Positions 44,001 to 55,527 of a stretch of DNA of 64,000 nt are shown piece after piece. Position 1 is the first letter of the stretch. Each line of letters begins with the position of its first letter. Origin of the DNA: Hydractinia symbiolongicarpus. Lineage: Eukaryota > Cnidaria > Hydrozoa > Anthoathecata > Hydractiniidae. The stretch covers positions 8,680,001-8,744,000 of the forward strand of contig NC_079884.1 of assembly GCF_029227915.1 (NCBI RefSeq), read 5' to 3'. The position numbers and the translations under genes were made by a program. A model generated the notes under the pieces. That model made no database searches. It worked only from the letters and a program-made list of their open reading frames with translations, and was not told the DNA's origin.

Positions 44001-47000
44001 TAAAACCCATTCTGGCGCTAAATAATTTAAGTCTTGCCGACCAATTGGTGGAACGCGTGTTGTATATTCTGAAATGAGTGAGTTATCCTGTAAAATGTAA
44101 AAAGCGCACATAAATTAAATAAAGTGATCAATAAGATCAAAGTTTGAAAACTAGTTTTCCTAAAATATCATCTCAAAAATGAAACTGCAATTAATGCTAA
44201 TATATCAGGATTATTACACTGGTAAGATCAATACAAATTATTTATTGGTGCATCAAATTTATGTCAAGAAGTATATTTATGACATGATAACTTTCCTTTC
44301 AATCAAAAGATTTAAACCCCAAGAAATGTAATCTCCATAACTGTAAAATTATTAACTCCATAAAAAATACCTAACTATCCAAATTAGACCAGGGGAAAAT
44401 ATACTAGTAAAGTTAGTTGCCAAAAAATAGGTGAGTAGAACAAGATCTTACCAATTTTGACATGGAAAAGAAAAACCCTGCAAGCTTCCACTGACCACTC
44501 TTGGTGACAATGATATTATCTGCAGTCAGGTTGCCTTCATTAAGATTAGCATCATTATGTAAGAAAGAAAGGCCTTCAGCTATCTAAACGTAGATAAAGA
44601 AAAACCATAACATCTATTTGCTTAAAAAACCTTGCAGCATTTTTTGTCACCATACGGCTTAAAATTTGGCACCAATCAAAGGCAAGCTTTTTCAAGCTTG
44701 TGGTTTCAAAAATTGTATCTACTTTTAGTGAATAAAAAAGAGGTCACTTGGTTATTGTTGAGTTTTGCATGAAAGGAAGGGAACTTGTAGAATTAACAGA
44801 CAGAGGACACCATTACAGAGGTCAAATACAATTACAGCAAATTTCAAAATATATGTTTTACACACACCTGTGAATGAAGACGTATACAACCTGGGTATGG
44901 CTTCAAATAACAAATTGATCACTACACATTGTTTTCTCTTAATCTTTTATTCCACAAGACTTACAATATATTTTTACCTGTAATAAGCCATACACTTTTT
45001 CAACTGCATATAATTCGAATTCCTAAACAAATGCATAAATGAACTAATTAAAAAAATAAGTGCAATAAAAATAAAAGGGCATAATTACGAATTATATAAT
45101 GCTTGGGACAGTCAGGTCTATAGATGGAATATAAAATGTGTTTGTATCACAACTTTTTTGATTTTAGAAAGGATTTGTAAAATACACTCACCTTAAAACT
45201 AGATGGTAAACCATTTGGAAAATTTTCATGCTTTCCCATGACGTTGGATAAGCTTGCAAACACAGGCTCTGTTGCAAAGGCTAACGAGTCTCTAAAAACA
45301 AGTTTATATAAAACACTTAACAAAGGAGATTTACTTGTTATAAAAAATTAAATCATCATGTGAGTAGGAAAGGTTATATCATCACCATTATTCATCATCA
45401 TTATCATTCTCGACTTAACATCCATTTTCCATGGGTTAGATGGGATATAATAATAACCCTCTTTCAATTAATCAATCAATCAATCAATCTGATCTAAACT
45501 GTGTTAGATATAAACTCTAATTCCTCTCCATCAAGTCTGTCCTTACTACCCCCTGCCAAGTCTTTCTCAGTCTACCTCTTGCCTTTGCCACAAGAGGTAT
45601 CAAGTCTAGAGACTTGATAGCTTTCTTACCAAATTTTCTCCTCCTAACTTCTTAACTCATCTGAACTCTTTCTGCATGTTAGACTGGCGTTACACATCCT
45701 CCTAACCATTCTTATCTTTTTAAACAGTCAGGATATTCATGCTTCATTGCCCTTGTCTCAGTACCGTACAACACTTCTTTGTTTCCATAGTGCATTATTA
45801 TTATAACTAGTCGATAAAGCCCGTGGAAAAATCCACTGAGGCAGGATAAATATGAAAAAGAAGCGTCATTCGAATTTTAATGATGTCAGCAACCCATCCA
45901 CAAAAAAAATAACCTTGTTTTCACGTTGCCTCTATTGTGTAGAGCTTAAACTGCTGATCAAGAAAATGTATATGAACATGTGCTATTGACGAACGGTTAA
46001 GAAGATATAAAGGTTTAAAAATTTTGCTGATGTCAGCAATGGCCCGTCAAAACGTTAAAATTTTTTTTTGGAAATTTGTATACCTGTTGCCTTCATCATA
46101 TAGATCTTGAAACGCTGATAAAGAAAATGTATAGGATCATGTAATTTTGATAAATGGTTGCAAAGATATTGGGGTTTGAAGGTTTTTTGATGACGTCATC
46201 AACCCATCCATTCCAAAACGGATTCGGGGACCCAGGTTTGGGAAAATTATCCAAATTGGTCCTAGGTGGTCCCTAGTTACCCATGCGGTGAAAAATCATT
46301 GACATCACCACCTTGTTTCCAAGTTATTTGGCCTCGACGTTTTAAGTGCACTGTAACGGCTTCATTAATTTAATATAGGATATTGACGTTAAAGTAGTGT
46401 TATTGATGTTGCGCCGTAACGTCAGAAAATTTAACATATTAGACATGCATTTTTTGGGTACTTCAAAGAAAATTTCGGTAAGATCAAAGGAAAATGAACA
46501 TATCCACTTTGCCTGTTACAGACACACAGAACTGGCGTATTATTATATAGAGGGTAAACACACACACTTTCATTTATTCCAACACAATCTGTTCACTCAA
46601 AAAAATATTGCATGCCTCTTGTGTGTGACTGTTTGTGAATGACTATCTTATAATTACCTCTACTAAAATGCCCTTGTTGAGAAGGTTTTTATAAATACAT
46701 TAAAAATTTATTGGAAGTGAAAAACAGTAATGAAAAAAAGTAACAAAACAATTTTTAAGTTAAAGAAAAAATAATGACAATATCAGATTTTAATTTTGAC
46801 TGTTATACAATTCTACCTTGATTCTTCTAAAGGATGTTGTACAGTTAATATTCTGGGATGGCGTAACTTTGTAAGTTGATGTGGTCCATGACGCATCTTT
46901 TCTAATATGAATTCACGATCCCTTCTGTCATATCTGTCAATAAGACTCTTCTCAAATATAAATACAGAAACATCCTAGAAACAGGTCAAGTATATTTTAA

Positions 47001-47434
47001 ACTACCTTTAATCACTAAACTACACAACAGAAAGGTAACTGATTTGTCTATGTAGGTATTAGAATGTTGGATGTGAAAAACAAAAGTCATGTACCTTTTA
47101 GACAACATTACTAAAATTAAGGGACATTCTTTTAGCATTACAAGAACTATATTTAAAAAAAAGCCTGAAGTAACAACCCTTTATAATTGGTTATAGCAGT
47201 TTCCTAATACACAATTGCCTAGTGCTAAATGGATATTAAAAAGATGATTTTTAAACGTTATCATTTTACCTGCCCTGTTGTTTTCTTTTTCCCATCAAAT
47301 ACCTTCCATAACAAGCCTGGCCCAAAAGTTGCAACCTGTGGACCTATTGTAAATTCACGTGTCACAGGGTTGCCAAGCACAGCATTTTTTAAGCTCCCAA
47401 ATAAGGAAGTTGACTGTTGAATGTATTTCTCCAT
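38021..47434 (-). CDS. SCYL2: SCY1-like pseudokinase 2
   Basis: SCYL2 is an N-terminal pseudokinase plus HEAT-repeat protein that binds clathrin and AP2 in trans-Golgi/endosome traffic. Nineteen coding exons with GT-AG borders join in phase: 47434-47270, 46974-46817, 45291-45192, 45022-44978, 44583-44452, 44087-43857, 43663-43547, 43157-43032, 42722-42546, 42196-42074, 41788-41675, 41322-41190, 41010-40892, 40562-40462, 39915-39809, 39698-39664, 39181-38905, 38610-38449 and 38307-38021. They give 902 residues (human 929). Landmarks are VLGNPVTREF at the start, YLAPEWVLS in the kinase-like domain, HEAT blocks such as KSLKVRVNSLVCFGKI, and a Q/N/S-rich tail with MMQSQ repeats ending DLNDLLL. 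The catalytic loop (NEGNLTADNII) and the DFG position (GFF) are degenerate, as expected for a pseudokinase. A TTTTAG acceptor lies 10 bp upstream of the ATG. Confidence 0.95.
40100..40340 (-). repeat. tRNA-derived SINE-like sequence with flanking inverted repeat
   Basis: On the minus strand a tRNA-like head reads GATGGTGTGGTGGTAGCGC (box A type) and, about 35 bp on, CAGGTTCGAGGCTCC (box B type). Next to it, about 20 bp inverted copies AGAAAGGGTGTCCTATAACG and AGAAAGGGTGTCCTATGACA occur at 40209-40231 and 40318-40340. It lies in SCYL2 intron 14. The SINE assignment rests only on the two promoter boxes. Confidence 0.45.
41392..41430. repeat. (CAA)n microsatellite
   Basis: CAA/CAACAG repeat in SCYL2 intron 11, just upstream of the acceptor for exon 12 on the minus strand. 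Confidence 0.85.
45395..45785 (-). mobile_element. LINE 3' fragment in SCYL2 intron 2
   Basis: Read on the minus strand it matches the last third of the element at 5494-7483: an AGTGTTGTACGGTACTGAGA segment, AGGAGGATGTGTAACGCCAG, AAAGAGTTCAGATGAG, AGAAAGACTTGGCAGG and the 3' end CCATGGAAAATGGATGTTAA, followed by an ATGATGATG-type tail. It has many substitutions and indels, and no frame remains. Confidence 0.8.
45800..46330. repeat. Dispersed repeat with about 160 bp internal duplication
   Basis: Two to three diverged units share TGATGTCAGCAACCCATCC, a CTTAAACTGCTGATCAAGAA / CTTGAAACGCTGATAAAGAA block, AAAATGTATA(G/T)GA and GATATAAAGGTTTAAA / GATATTGGGGTTTGAA. Units start at about 45882, 46027 and 46190. 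The start at about 45805 (CTAGTCGATAAAGCCCGTGG) and end (ACGGATTCGGGGACCCAGG) look like element boundaries. It has no coding capacity and lies in SCYL2 intron 2. Confidence 0.6.
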
Positions 47435-48264
47435 ATTTATACTAAAATGAGGTAAATTTCTACTACAAATTTTAACCAACTTAATCTTTTGTGAACAAGA
47501 TATTTGTTCATTGGTAGCCTACGTACAGAAGCAATAGTATGAAAGCACAAAAATCTTTTTTACACCTCATAAAGAATAACCATGTACATGCATGCTTACA
47601 TAATATATAATTCTAAACAAGAATCAAAGAGGGTAATTCAACAGATCATGGAAAGAACTAGGGGACATCTAAAAAGTTGTCCACAAGGAGTCCTTATATT
47701 GCTCTGACTTTACAACACTTTTCCAGAACTATCAATAAGAAAAAAGGACCCAAGCAATAAATCGCGTGCCCCAAGCTTCAATAATTTTGTTTGTGCAAGC
47801 GATTCCAAAATATAAAACTTAGTGAAAAAAGTAGTGACTATCTCTTTAACTGATTAACAGCCATAAAATTTGATTCAAGACTTTGTAATTATATTGATGA
47901 TGCTCTTAACCTTGTAAATTCTTTGGTTGTTATATATAAAAATGTATTATTTACTTACTTATATAATAAGTTAAATAGTACAGTATGGCTAATTGCAATG
48001 TCGATGTGCTGCTAATTAGTGGACTAATCCACTAATTAGTGGACTAATCTACTAATTTTAACGGCTAATTGTGTGCAACCATCATTTCACATTCTTGTTT
48101 CTTTTTTATCGTAGCAGAACATGCTAGCTTTGGAAGCAGATACATGGCTTTATGGGGAGATCAAAGTGTGATATTATGATTATTATATTTTTTTATAATA
48201 TTTTCTATTTTAATATCAAATAAAACCTTAGAAAGCTCTAAATAATTAGAAGTTTGTTTTATCA
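47435..48264. other. Spacer upstream of SCYL2
   Basis: This should hold the SCYL2 promoter or 5' UTR. The first 10 bp upstream of the ATG follow a TTTTAG acceptor. A palindromic run CTAATTAGTGGACTAATCCACTAATTAG lies at about 48011-48050. Nothing else is supported. Confidence 0.4.
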
Positions 48265-48552
48265 TCATTCATCACAGAGAAAGAAAACTGTGGAGCTTTT
48301 TGAAAAACAAATGTTATACAATTTTTCTAGCATTGTGCTTCCTGGTCTTACAAATGTATGTTCTATTAGCAGGGTCTGAATACACTCAATCATCATAGTA
48401 CCGTGTTTTTCCTGTGTTCGCAGAAATGGAGGTAACGTGTCTGCTTGGTTTGTTTGCATTTTTACCTTCATGTTTGCACACACATCGGGCATTACATAAT
48501 CACTTAGATGCTTGTGCAAATATCGGGACTGGGATTCCATGTATTCCCACAT
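48265..48552 (-). CDS. Unrecognised open frame, possible terminal exon
   Basis: A 95-residue frame begins M-W-E-Y-M-E-S-Q-S-R-Y-L and runs to a stop at 48265. A TTTATTTAG acceptor ends immediately upstream at about 48553, so it may be the last exon of a gene whose earlier exons lie to the right, beyond the Ginger-like insertion. The composition (DYVMPDVCANMKVKM and LLIEHTFVRPGSTMLEKLY) looks protein-like rather than random. I recognise no family and see no clear polyadenylation signal. Confidence 0.3.
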   Translation of the reverse strand: MWEYMESQSRYLHKHLSDYVMPDVCANMKVKMQTNQADTLPPFLRTQEKHGTMMIECIQTLLIEHTFVRPGSTMLEKLYNICFSKSSTVFFLCDE

Positions 48553-49272
48553 TCTAAATAAATTCCCCCTCTAGAGATATAAGAAGCCGCTAGTACTAAA
48601 ACTATTTTATTTCTGTCATTTTGACCTGGTTCCATGTGGTGTAATAACAGCTGGCTGCAGTTTTCACTTGCAAACACAGGGGATCTTTTCTGGCAGCCAC
48701 GACCCTTGTGGTTTGATTGTTTGATTCTTTAACAGTCAAAAAATGTCAACTTGAAACCTGCCAACCTACATTTAAATTGACTGTTTTAACTAATGGTGGT
48801 TTTGTGGTTGAAGAAGGAGTGGGAGGGAGGAGATTATTTGAACAAAAAGCCCTAAAAAATAGGAAATCTATAGCTAGATGACTTGCTAGAAGCATTGTTT
48901 ACATTTTATTTCGGGAGGCAAATAGTTTTTTAACCAATCAGACCTTCTAAAAAGAATTATTAGTTAATTAAATTGATTTATTTTGCCTGCCAAAAAATAA
49001 AAACAAAAAATTTACCAAGATAGCAAGTCATCTATAGCTTATAGCCAGTATTTCGCAGTTTCGCTTTCAGGCTTTTTGCCGATTAGGAAACTACAAATCT
49101 GCGTCGGGACACCAGCAAGCATACTATAAAAAGTCCCTTGCTAGCAAAGTTTGCAAAGATTATTTTAGTGTGCTATTTCAACGGACTAAAATATTCAATC
49201 AAGGTACAAAACAACATTTTTTAGAAATGGTGTCAGCAGCTCTGACACTGACACTGACTGCTGGCAGCAAAG
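48553..49272. other. Spacer left of the Ginger-like element
   Basis: AT-rich sequence with no supported gene. It ends with the AAAG target duplication at 49269-49272. Confidence 0.4.
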
Positions 49273-49385
49273 TGTTCCGTACGAAATTGACCCGTTGTAC
49301 GAGGTTGGTCACTTTTCGCGCTTGTACGAAGATGGGCATTTTTGTACGAAAATGGGCATTACAATTGCTGTACAAAAATTAGGCA
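49273..49385. repeat. Left terminal region of the Ginger-like element
   Basis: After the terminal TGTTCCGTACGA come TGTACGAGGTTGGTCAC, TGTACGAAGATGGGCA and TTGTACGAAAATGGGCA, three spaced direct copies of a TGTACGA motif. The right end (55210-55319) has the same motifs in the opposite orientation, so this is an extended subterminal repeat. Confidence 0.8.
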
Positions 49386-49500
49386 ACGAATAATTTGGTT
49401 TAGAAATGAATATCTAAACATTGTTAATTACATTCAGTAAACATGATAATATCTTAAATATTCTCTGAACGTTAATTTTTGACAATTATCTGATGATTGT

Positions 49501-50024
49501 ACCAACATCGTACAACTTAAATAACTGTGTACGAGGTTGGGCCTACTTCACTTCTTCTACTTAACTTGAATTTTTTTTATCCATACCAACTTCGTACAAC
49601 TTAAATAACTGTGTACGAGATTGGGCCAACGTCACTTCTTCTACTTAAACTTGAATTTTTTGATCCATACCAACTTCGTACAACTTAAATAACTGTGTAC
49701 GAGGTTGGGCCTACTTCACTTCTTCTACTTAACTTAAATTTTTTTAACCATACCAACTTCGTACAACTTAAATAACTGTGTACGAGGTTAGGCCTACTTC
49801 ACTTCTTCTACTTAAACTTGAATTTTTTGATCCATACCAACTTCGTACAACATAAATAACTGTGTACGAGATTGGGCCAACGTCACTTCTTCTACTTAAG
49901 TTGAATTTTTTTTTAACCATACCAACTTCGTACAACTTAAATAACTGTGTACGAGGTTGGGCCTACTTCACTTCTTCTACTTAACTTGAATTTTTTTAAC
50001 CATACCAACTTCGTACAACTTAAA
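49501..50024. repeat. Six 83 bp tandem units built from a palindromic terminal motif
   Basis: Each unit contains CCAACTTCGTAC, a 15 bp spacer CTTAAATAACT-like, and GTACGAGGTTGG, so the terminal motif appears as an inverted pair. GTGTACGAG recurs at about 49528, 49611, 49694, 49776, 49860 and 49945 (82-85 bp steps). The units lie between the left TIR and the gene's 3' end. They are probably amplified transposase binding sites; that role is inference. Confidence 0.9.
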
Positions 50025-50048
50025 ACACCAAGACACGGATGAAGACTA

Positions 50049-53000
50049 CTATATATTATCATTTATGGTCTTTACATCGCTTTTTTTATTTACTCTATCA
50101 ATAATTTCCACCAACAAAAACTGAATGCGGGTTAACGATAATCTCCCTATATCGAATTCGCACGGGTACTTCATCCGAATGTAATTGGTGATGACTCCAG
50201 TTGGCTCTGCAATGTTCGAATGACGCATCAGTTTTTGATAAAATTGAGGATGTTTTTTCGCCAGTATTTCGTTATAAAATGCTTGATACTTGCTACCAGA
50301 ACGTTTAATCAGAAGTAGTGGATTTACTTCAGGCAGCTTCGATTGTTGTACCAGGTAGTCCAGGGTACCGTTTTTGTATAATAATGGCAAAAACTCTTTC
50401 CTCCATTGCCTCTCCCTTTCTTCTTCGTCTTCTACTTCTTTCTCTATTAAAGGAAAGTAATCGTTGTATAACTATCTCATTATTATTATGAAATTGTTTG
50501 CGATCAGGCTTATAATTAATTTTTAAATACCTGCTTCTCTTTGTTGTTGACGCTGCTGGAAATCTGGAATATAAGTTAAAAAAGAAAACTGATAGTACAT
50601 GTTAATTATACAATTTTGTGTAGGAACTCAGGGAAGCTTTACTGACCTTTTTTTGCAATATGTAAACATAAATCGAAAAACCAGTCCCCTAAGGGTTTTA
50701 CAGCCAATTTGGAGCATTTAAAATGACACCAGACAAGACAGCGATCGCATGCAATTGATCTTCCTTTTCCAATTTTTCGTCTGCAATGACTGCATTTCCA
50801 CAAAGGCGCATGTTTTTTCTCCTGTATCGTTGCTGCCATTTTGCTGTATGCTTTTTTGGAGCAGAAATCCCTAACTAGCGTTATATCAACCAACTCATCC
50901 ACCACAGTTTCTGGCACCTCAGACGGAGATCTCAGATTATCCAATTGGACCGAGCTGTTTTCATACACAGATTCTTTAGCAATTTCAATTTGCGTAAAAC
51001 ATGATAATATGAAGATAGATTTTTCTTCATCATTCATATCTTTAAACTGGTTCAGCACCGTCCTCTGATTCGTCGGCCATTACAGTAGCTATTTTTATAT
51101 AAAAAAAAGGATATAATGAAATTGTCGTCTGTTTTTGTAGTTTATCTCTGTTTGCGGAAAAAAATGTCTTACCAGTTTCGGGTAACTGTATGTTATCGTT
51201 TTGGCTACTTTCAAGCTCGTCCGTTGGTGCTGTTGGTGCTAAAATTAAAAAAAGGATATAGTAGGTATAAATTGTACTAAAAATAAATGTAAGTAACTTT
51301 CAAAAATATTGATATTAGGATAGATACCTTTCATATCTGCGAGTTGTTGTGTCGCAAGGAACAAGCAATATGTTGGGGTTAACCCGGAAAACATTCTTTG
51401 AGTGAAGTTTTTCCTAAAACATCCAACATACCATCATAGAATAACCATACGCCATTGAACCTGATTTTTGCGGTGTAATGCGATCCCTTCCATAGTGTGA
51501 TTGCAACCAACTCATATCTTAAAAAAGATTACGTGGTTAAAGGATATATCAATATAGGTCTCATTCTATAAATGTTCAGAAGGCCTCTTTCAAAGTTAAA
51601 AAACATCCAAACCGAACTTAAGATATTTTTTGGCCTTGATAATACCTATTTCCTTGATTTGTGGAAAACCGAATGTGTAATTGTTCGGGAATGGTAGCCA
51701 TGTCTATTGGGTCAATATGGCCTGCAACATCAACAACTAATAGTTGAGGAAGCTTTTTAAAAAATCGGGCCTTGTATATTCTGTTTCCATTACAATATCT
51801 GTTCTTTATCCTATGGAAACAATAACATAATTCAAAAAATTAATAACTTTTAACATCGAATACGAACATATTGGCGTACTATATACCCTGTTGTTGTGTT
51901 TTCGTCGACGAAAGAAAACTCGTCAGATATGTTCTGATTTACTTTCTTTCCACAAACTGACGTTGTTGCTTCAAGAAACCACTTTTGGACATCATGGACA
52001 AATGAACTTTTCACCGTTGCCGAAGGAAATGTGTTGAAGCAGGCTCTCGATTGTTTCATGCTACAATGCGGACTGTTGCAAGCTGACTCCACAATATGTT
52101 CCATGAATGGCGCAACGAAGTTTTTTATTATACATTCGTATTCTGCGCCAAAAAATGACAAGCATTGGTTGGTTGGTGTTATTCTTCGATAAATAGCAGT
52201 ATGAAGTTTAGCAGCTTCATAAGCACCGTTTTTCACAAACGTAAAAAGCTGTTGTATGTTTTTGTCGGTAACTTCATCTGTTATACTTGGTCTCGTTACT
52301 ATAACTGCTTTTAACACTGTCATCCATGTATCTAAAGCGCAAGTGTTATGGAATGTGATCGTTTCGTTCTCGTATTTAATTGACCCACCAAAGTTAGGTA
52401 GAAGTTGACGTAACTCGCTTCCGTCTGAGTGTAGTATCTGGTTTTCCTCAGATATGTTGTCGTTGTGCATGCCGCGATTCACACATGTTGAATAGTCACC
52501 TTGATGACAACGTGAAGTGCAATCCAGTGATGCCAAAAAACATTTGCACTGCTTGTTCTTACATTGTCCTTTTCGACATCTGCAAAATACTGTTGGAAAT
52601 TTGTTGATTTTCCGAACAGCTTCTGACAAAGATATTTCATCAACCGAAGGATACTTACATCTTACTGGTTGAGGGTACAGCTGCAACGCGGATGCCGTGT
52701 AACGCCGTTGAATTGTGCCTTCACTACAGAGGAGTTTATATGTTGGTTGGTTACCACCTGATTTGTGTACAATCACACATGGCAATCTTTTTAGATCCGA
52801 AGATGTTCTAAGACCTTTTGGAATTGTCAAAGAAACATTATCCCCTTCCAGGAAATCAGCAACTTTAATTCTTTTTCCATTGCTGTACTTTCTACGCATC
52901 ATTTCTGCGTTTCTTACACCCTCCTCCACAACATTTTGTCTGAGTTTTTGTCTTTTCGGACATGTTGTTTCAAACTCATCTTCCGAACAATCCGATAATT

Positions 53001-54626
53001 TTCTTGTACTTGGGTGCTTTAAAAAATCCACAGTTTCAGCATTTTCAAAATCTTGTGCACCATTTTCTTCCATTTCTTCTATGATATCTTGAACAATATC
53101 CTCTTCCACTGACCGTACACTTGAAGAAATTTGACCCAAACCATTTGGGCTTCTGGCCAAAAACAATTTCGTAAGGTGTTTTTTCCACACTCCTCACCAT
53201 TGAAGCATTCATGATAACTAAAACAGAAGTAATAGCGTGAATAAAATAGCTGCAAGATTCAAGAAAAGTTATTTGGGAACACGGCAAAAAAAAGACTATC
53301 GTGACATATAAATATAATTCTTGACCCCAGAGAGAGCTCTTTGAGATGAATTTGAAGATATTTGGGGACGAGAATGATATAGATATAACTACATTTACAT
53401 TGAATCTCTGGAAGCCACTCTGACCACGTTGAAGTTTGGGACTCTTTTTCTCTTGCACTAATCATCACTTGGATGGTGTTATTTCCTTGTTCAACCAAAC
53501 CTTGAGATTGCGAGTGGCGCGGTTTGCCATGAACAAATGACACCTCACCCGGCCATATCACGGCTACAGCATCCATTACGTGATTGATAAATTCGGCACC
53601 GTAAAAGTTTGAAGCAAATTCATTTGCTGATTTCCCTTTCATTGGAAATAATATCCTGAATTTGCTAAAATGGTCCACGACATGGCCAATGTAGTTGTAA
53701 TCGGCATCTGGTTTGGATAACATAGCAATCAGATTGATCTAAAGAAAGACATGTATAATGTAACAAAAAAACTACTAACTAGCACAAACAAAGTGAAAAA
53801 GTATTAAAAATACCTGTACACGCTGTAAGAATCCTGTAGTGATAATCGGCTTCAATGGAGCTTTCTTTATTTGATTGGATTTCAGACAGCAAGTTGTGCA
53901 AAGCTTTATATAAGCACCAACAGCGTCTCTAGTAACGTTATCATAGGTGCGTGCTATCTAAAATTGTTAGCAATTAAAAATCAGTGACACACCCATATTC
54001 CGTGGACTCTTACTTTCAAAGAGGTTTGTTCGAAGAATCTAATACCTTTTCAAACGTTTTATGAACCCCTTGGTGACCAACTTCTTGGCGGTGTACTCTA
54101 TCGATAATGTGAAACATCTGTCGGTCTGTTGCTACGCAACGATATTTTCCCAGAGGAGAATCGCCCTAAAATACCGTAAAATTATTTGAGTTGGCAATTT
54201 TATAAACCTTCTTTCTTAAGAACTTAAGCTCATAAAAACATCTAGACCGAAGCTATCCAAAAATTGAGAACACCATATGACCATGCCGAGCCTGAAACAA
54301 AATTTCTTAAAAGTAGAAATGTTTATAAAAAAAATAATTGTGACTTTAGTTTTTCCAAAATTAGATATATATAAAAATGTTCTTACATCGGGAAATGGAG
54401 AGCACAAAACATCCGATATACCAAGTGTAGGATAACTCATCACTTGGAATTTTTTTCTTCGCAATTTTCTTTTCATAGCACGTGGAACGTTGTCTATTCT
54501 TCCACATAGAAAATCTACCATTGTTTTATAAGTCTGTTCGGGCATTATTACAGAATTCCGTTTAGTCCTTTCAACTTCCAACCATTCCTGAAATTTTTCT
54601 TCCATGTATCTCTTTTCAGTCTCCAT
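50049..54626 (-). pseudogene. Multi-exon Ginger-type integrase with CXC, cysteine protease-like and PHD regions
   Basis: Likely exons: 54626-54387, 54165-54046, 53957-53814, 53738-53399, 53217-51887, 51810-51646, 51517-51328, 51238-51173, 51088-50647, a small one near 50550 and 50453-50049. Early exons hold a KRBA2-like N-terminus and an HH-CC-type region (HIIDRVHRQEVGHQG, CTTCCLKSNQ). The core has HVVDHFSKF, GKPRHSQSQGLVEQ and TPYEIVFGQKP. A CXC cluster (CRCRKGQCKNKQCKCF) follows, then a USP-like Cys box (NTCALDTWM) and His box (GSHYTAKI...WLFYDG), and a PHD-like finger (WKCSHC...ACDRCLVWCHFKC). The first catalytic Asp reads Asn, the second Asp region is deleted, frames shift near 53145 and 51385, and one PHD ligand is Phe. 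It is therefore a decayed transposase gene. Confidence 0.8.
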
Positions 54627-55209
54627 TGTGCTGAACATAAAAACACGCGTTAAAAGTTTCAATGTAAATTTAAAATGTGCGTTCGAAAAAGCACTCAAAA
54701 AGGATTCGAAATTTACCTACCTTTTCCTTTATCGAAATAACTTAAAAGGTTAGAAAAAATAATATTGAAATTTTTTGTGTTCTTCTCCGTTCTCACTCAA
54801 TTATTAACAAAACTATGTTTACAAAAACAGTTTCGTACAAGCCACGCAAAGGCACTGGGGACAAGGGTGATTTACAGGTTTTTCGCACGAAAATTCAATA
54901 TAGCATTAGAATTCAAAGGTCACTACCATAAGGTTAATAAAAGAAATCAATAACAATATCATACCTGATATAACCTTATTTGAATCAAAGAGATCAAATT
55001 TATACTTACGAGCACTAGTACCATTTTTCAAAAACATCATTGTTTATTCCCTGTTAATATAAAACAAAGTATAAATATATATATACATATTAGCATTTTT
55101 CCAAAGAGGCATCCAAATCGTAAAACAAATGTCTTTTTTTGCAAATGACTTAAAAGAAAAAAAGATATTTTAAAAAAGTTATTATTTTATTATAAAAGTT
55201 TCATTTTTT

Positions 55210-55319
55210 GACGATATTCGCCGCTGTACGAAGATGGTCAGTTTTGTACGAGGATGGTCACTCTCAGCGCTACGGCAAAAAAGCCCAACTTCGTACAATG
55301 AATGACATCGTACGGAACA
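55210..55319. repeat. Right terminal region of the Ginger-like element
   Basis: It contains CTGTACGAAGATGGTCAG, TTGTACGAGGATGGTCAC and CCCAACTTCGTACAA, ending ATCGTACGGAACA. The motifs match the left end but there is no tandem array here, so the two ends are asymmetric. Confidence 0.8.
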
Positions 55320-55527
55320 AAAGAAGAAAACAAGGCGTCCCCTTCCCGTCTGATAATTATGTAATAGGTAATTGTTTTTGAAGTTGTTTTATTATGTACG
55401 ATGTATATAGATCATAGATTTTGTATAGTTGGGCAAGATCAGAAATATGATGAGACACTGGATTTGAACTGCTTTAACAAGTTGTTTTTTTTTACAAAAT
55501 TAGACAAATGAAATGAAGTTTAATTAA

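Larger units (their letters stand above)
49273..55319 (-). mobile_element. Ginger/KRBA2-like DNA transposon, 6,047 bp, with TIRs and 4 bp target duplication
   Basis: The ends are perfect 12 bp inverted repeats, TGTTCCGTACGA at 49273-49284 and its complement at 55308-55319, flanked by AAAG on both sides (49269-49272 and 55320-55323). TGT...ACA termini, a 4 bp duplication and a retroviral-like integrase gene with host-type introns fit the Ginger group of DNA transposons, which gave rise to genes such as KRBA2 and SCAND3. More copies of the GTACGA motif lie just inside both ends. The internal gene is on the minus strand. The clean ends suggest a fairly recent insertion, although the gene itself is damaged. 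Confidence 0.85.
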
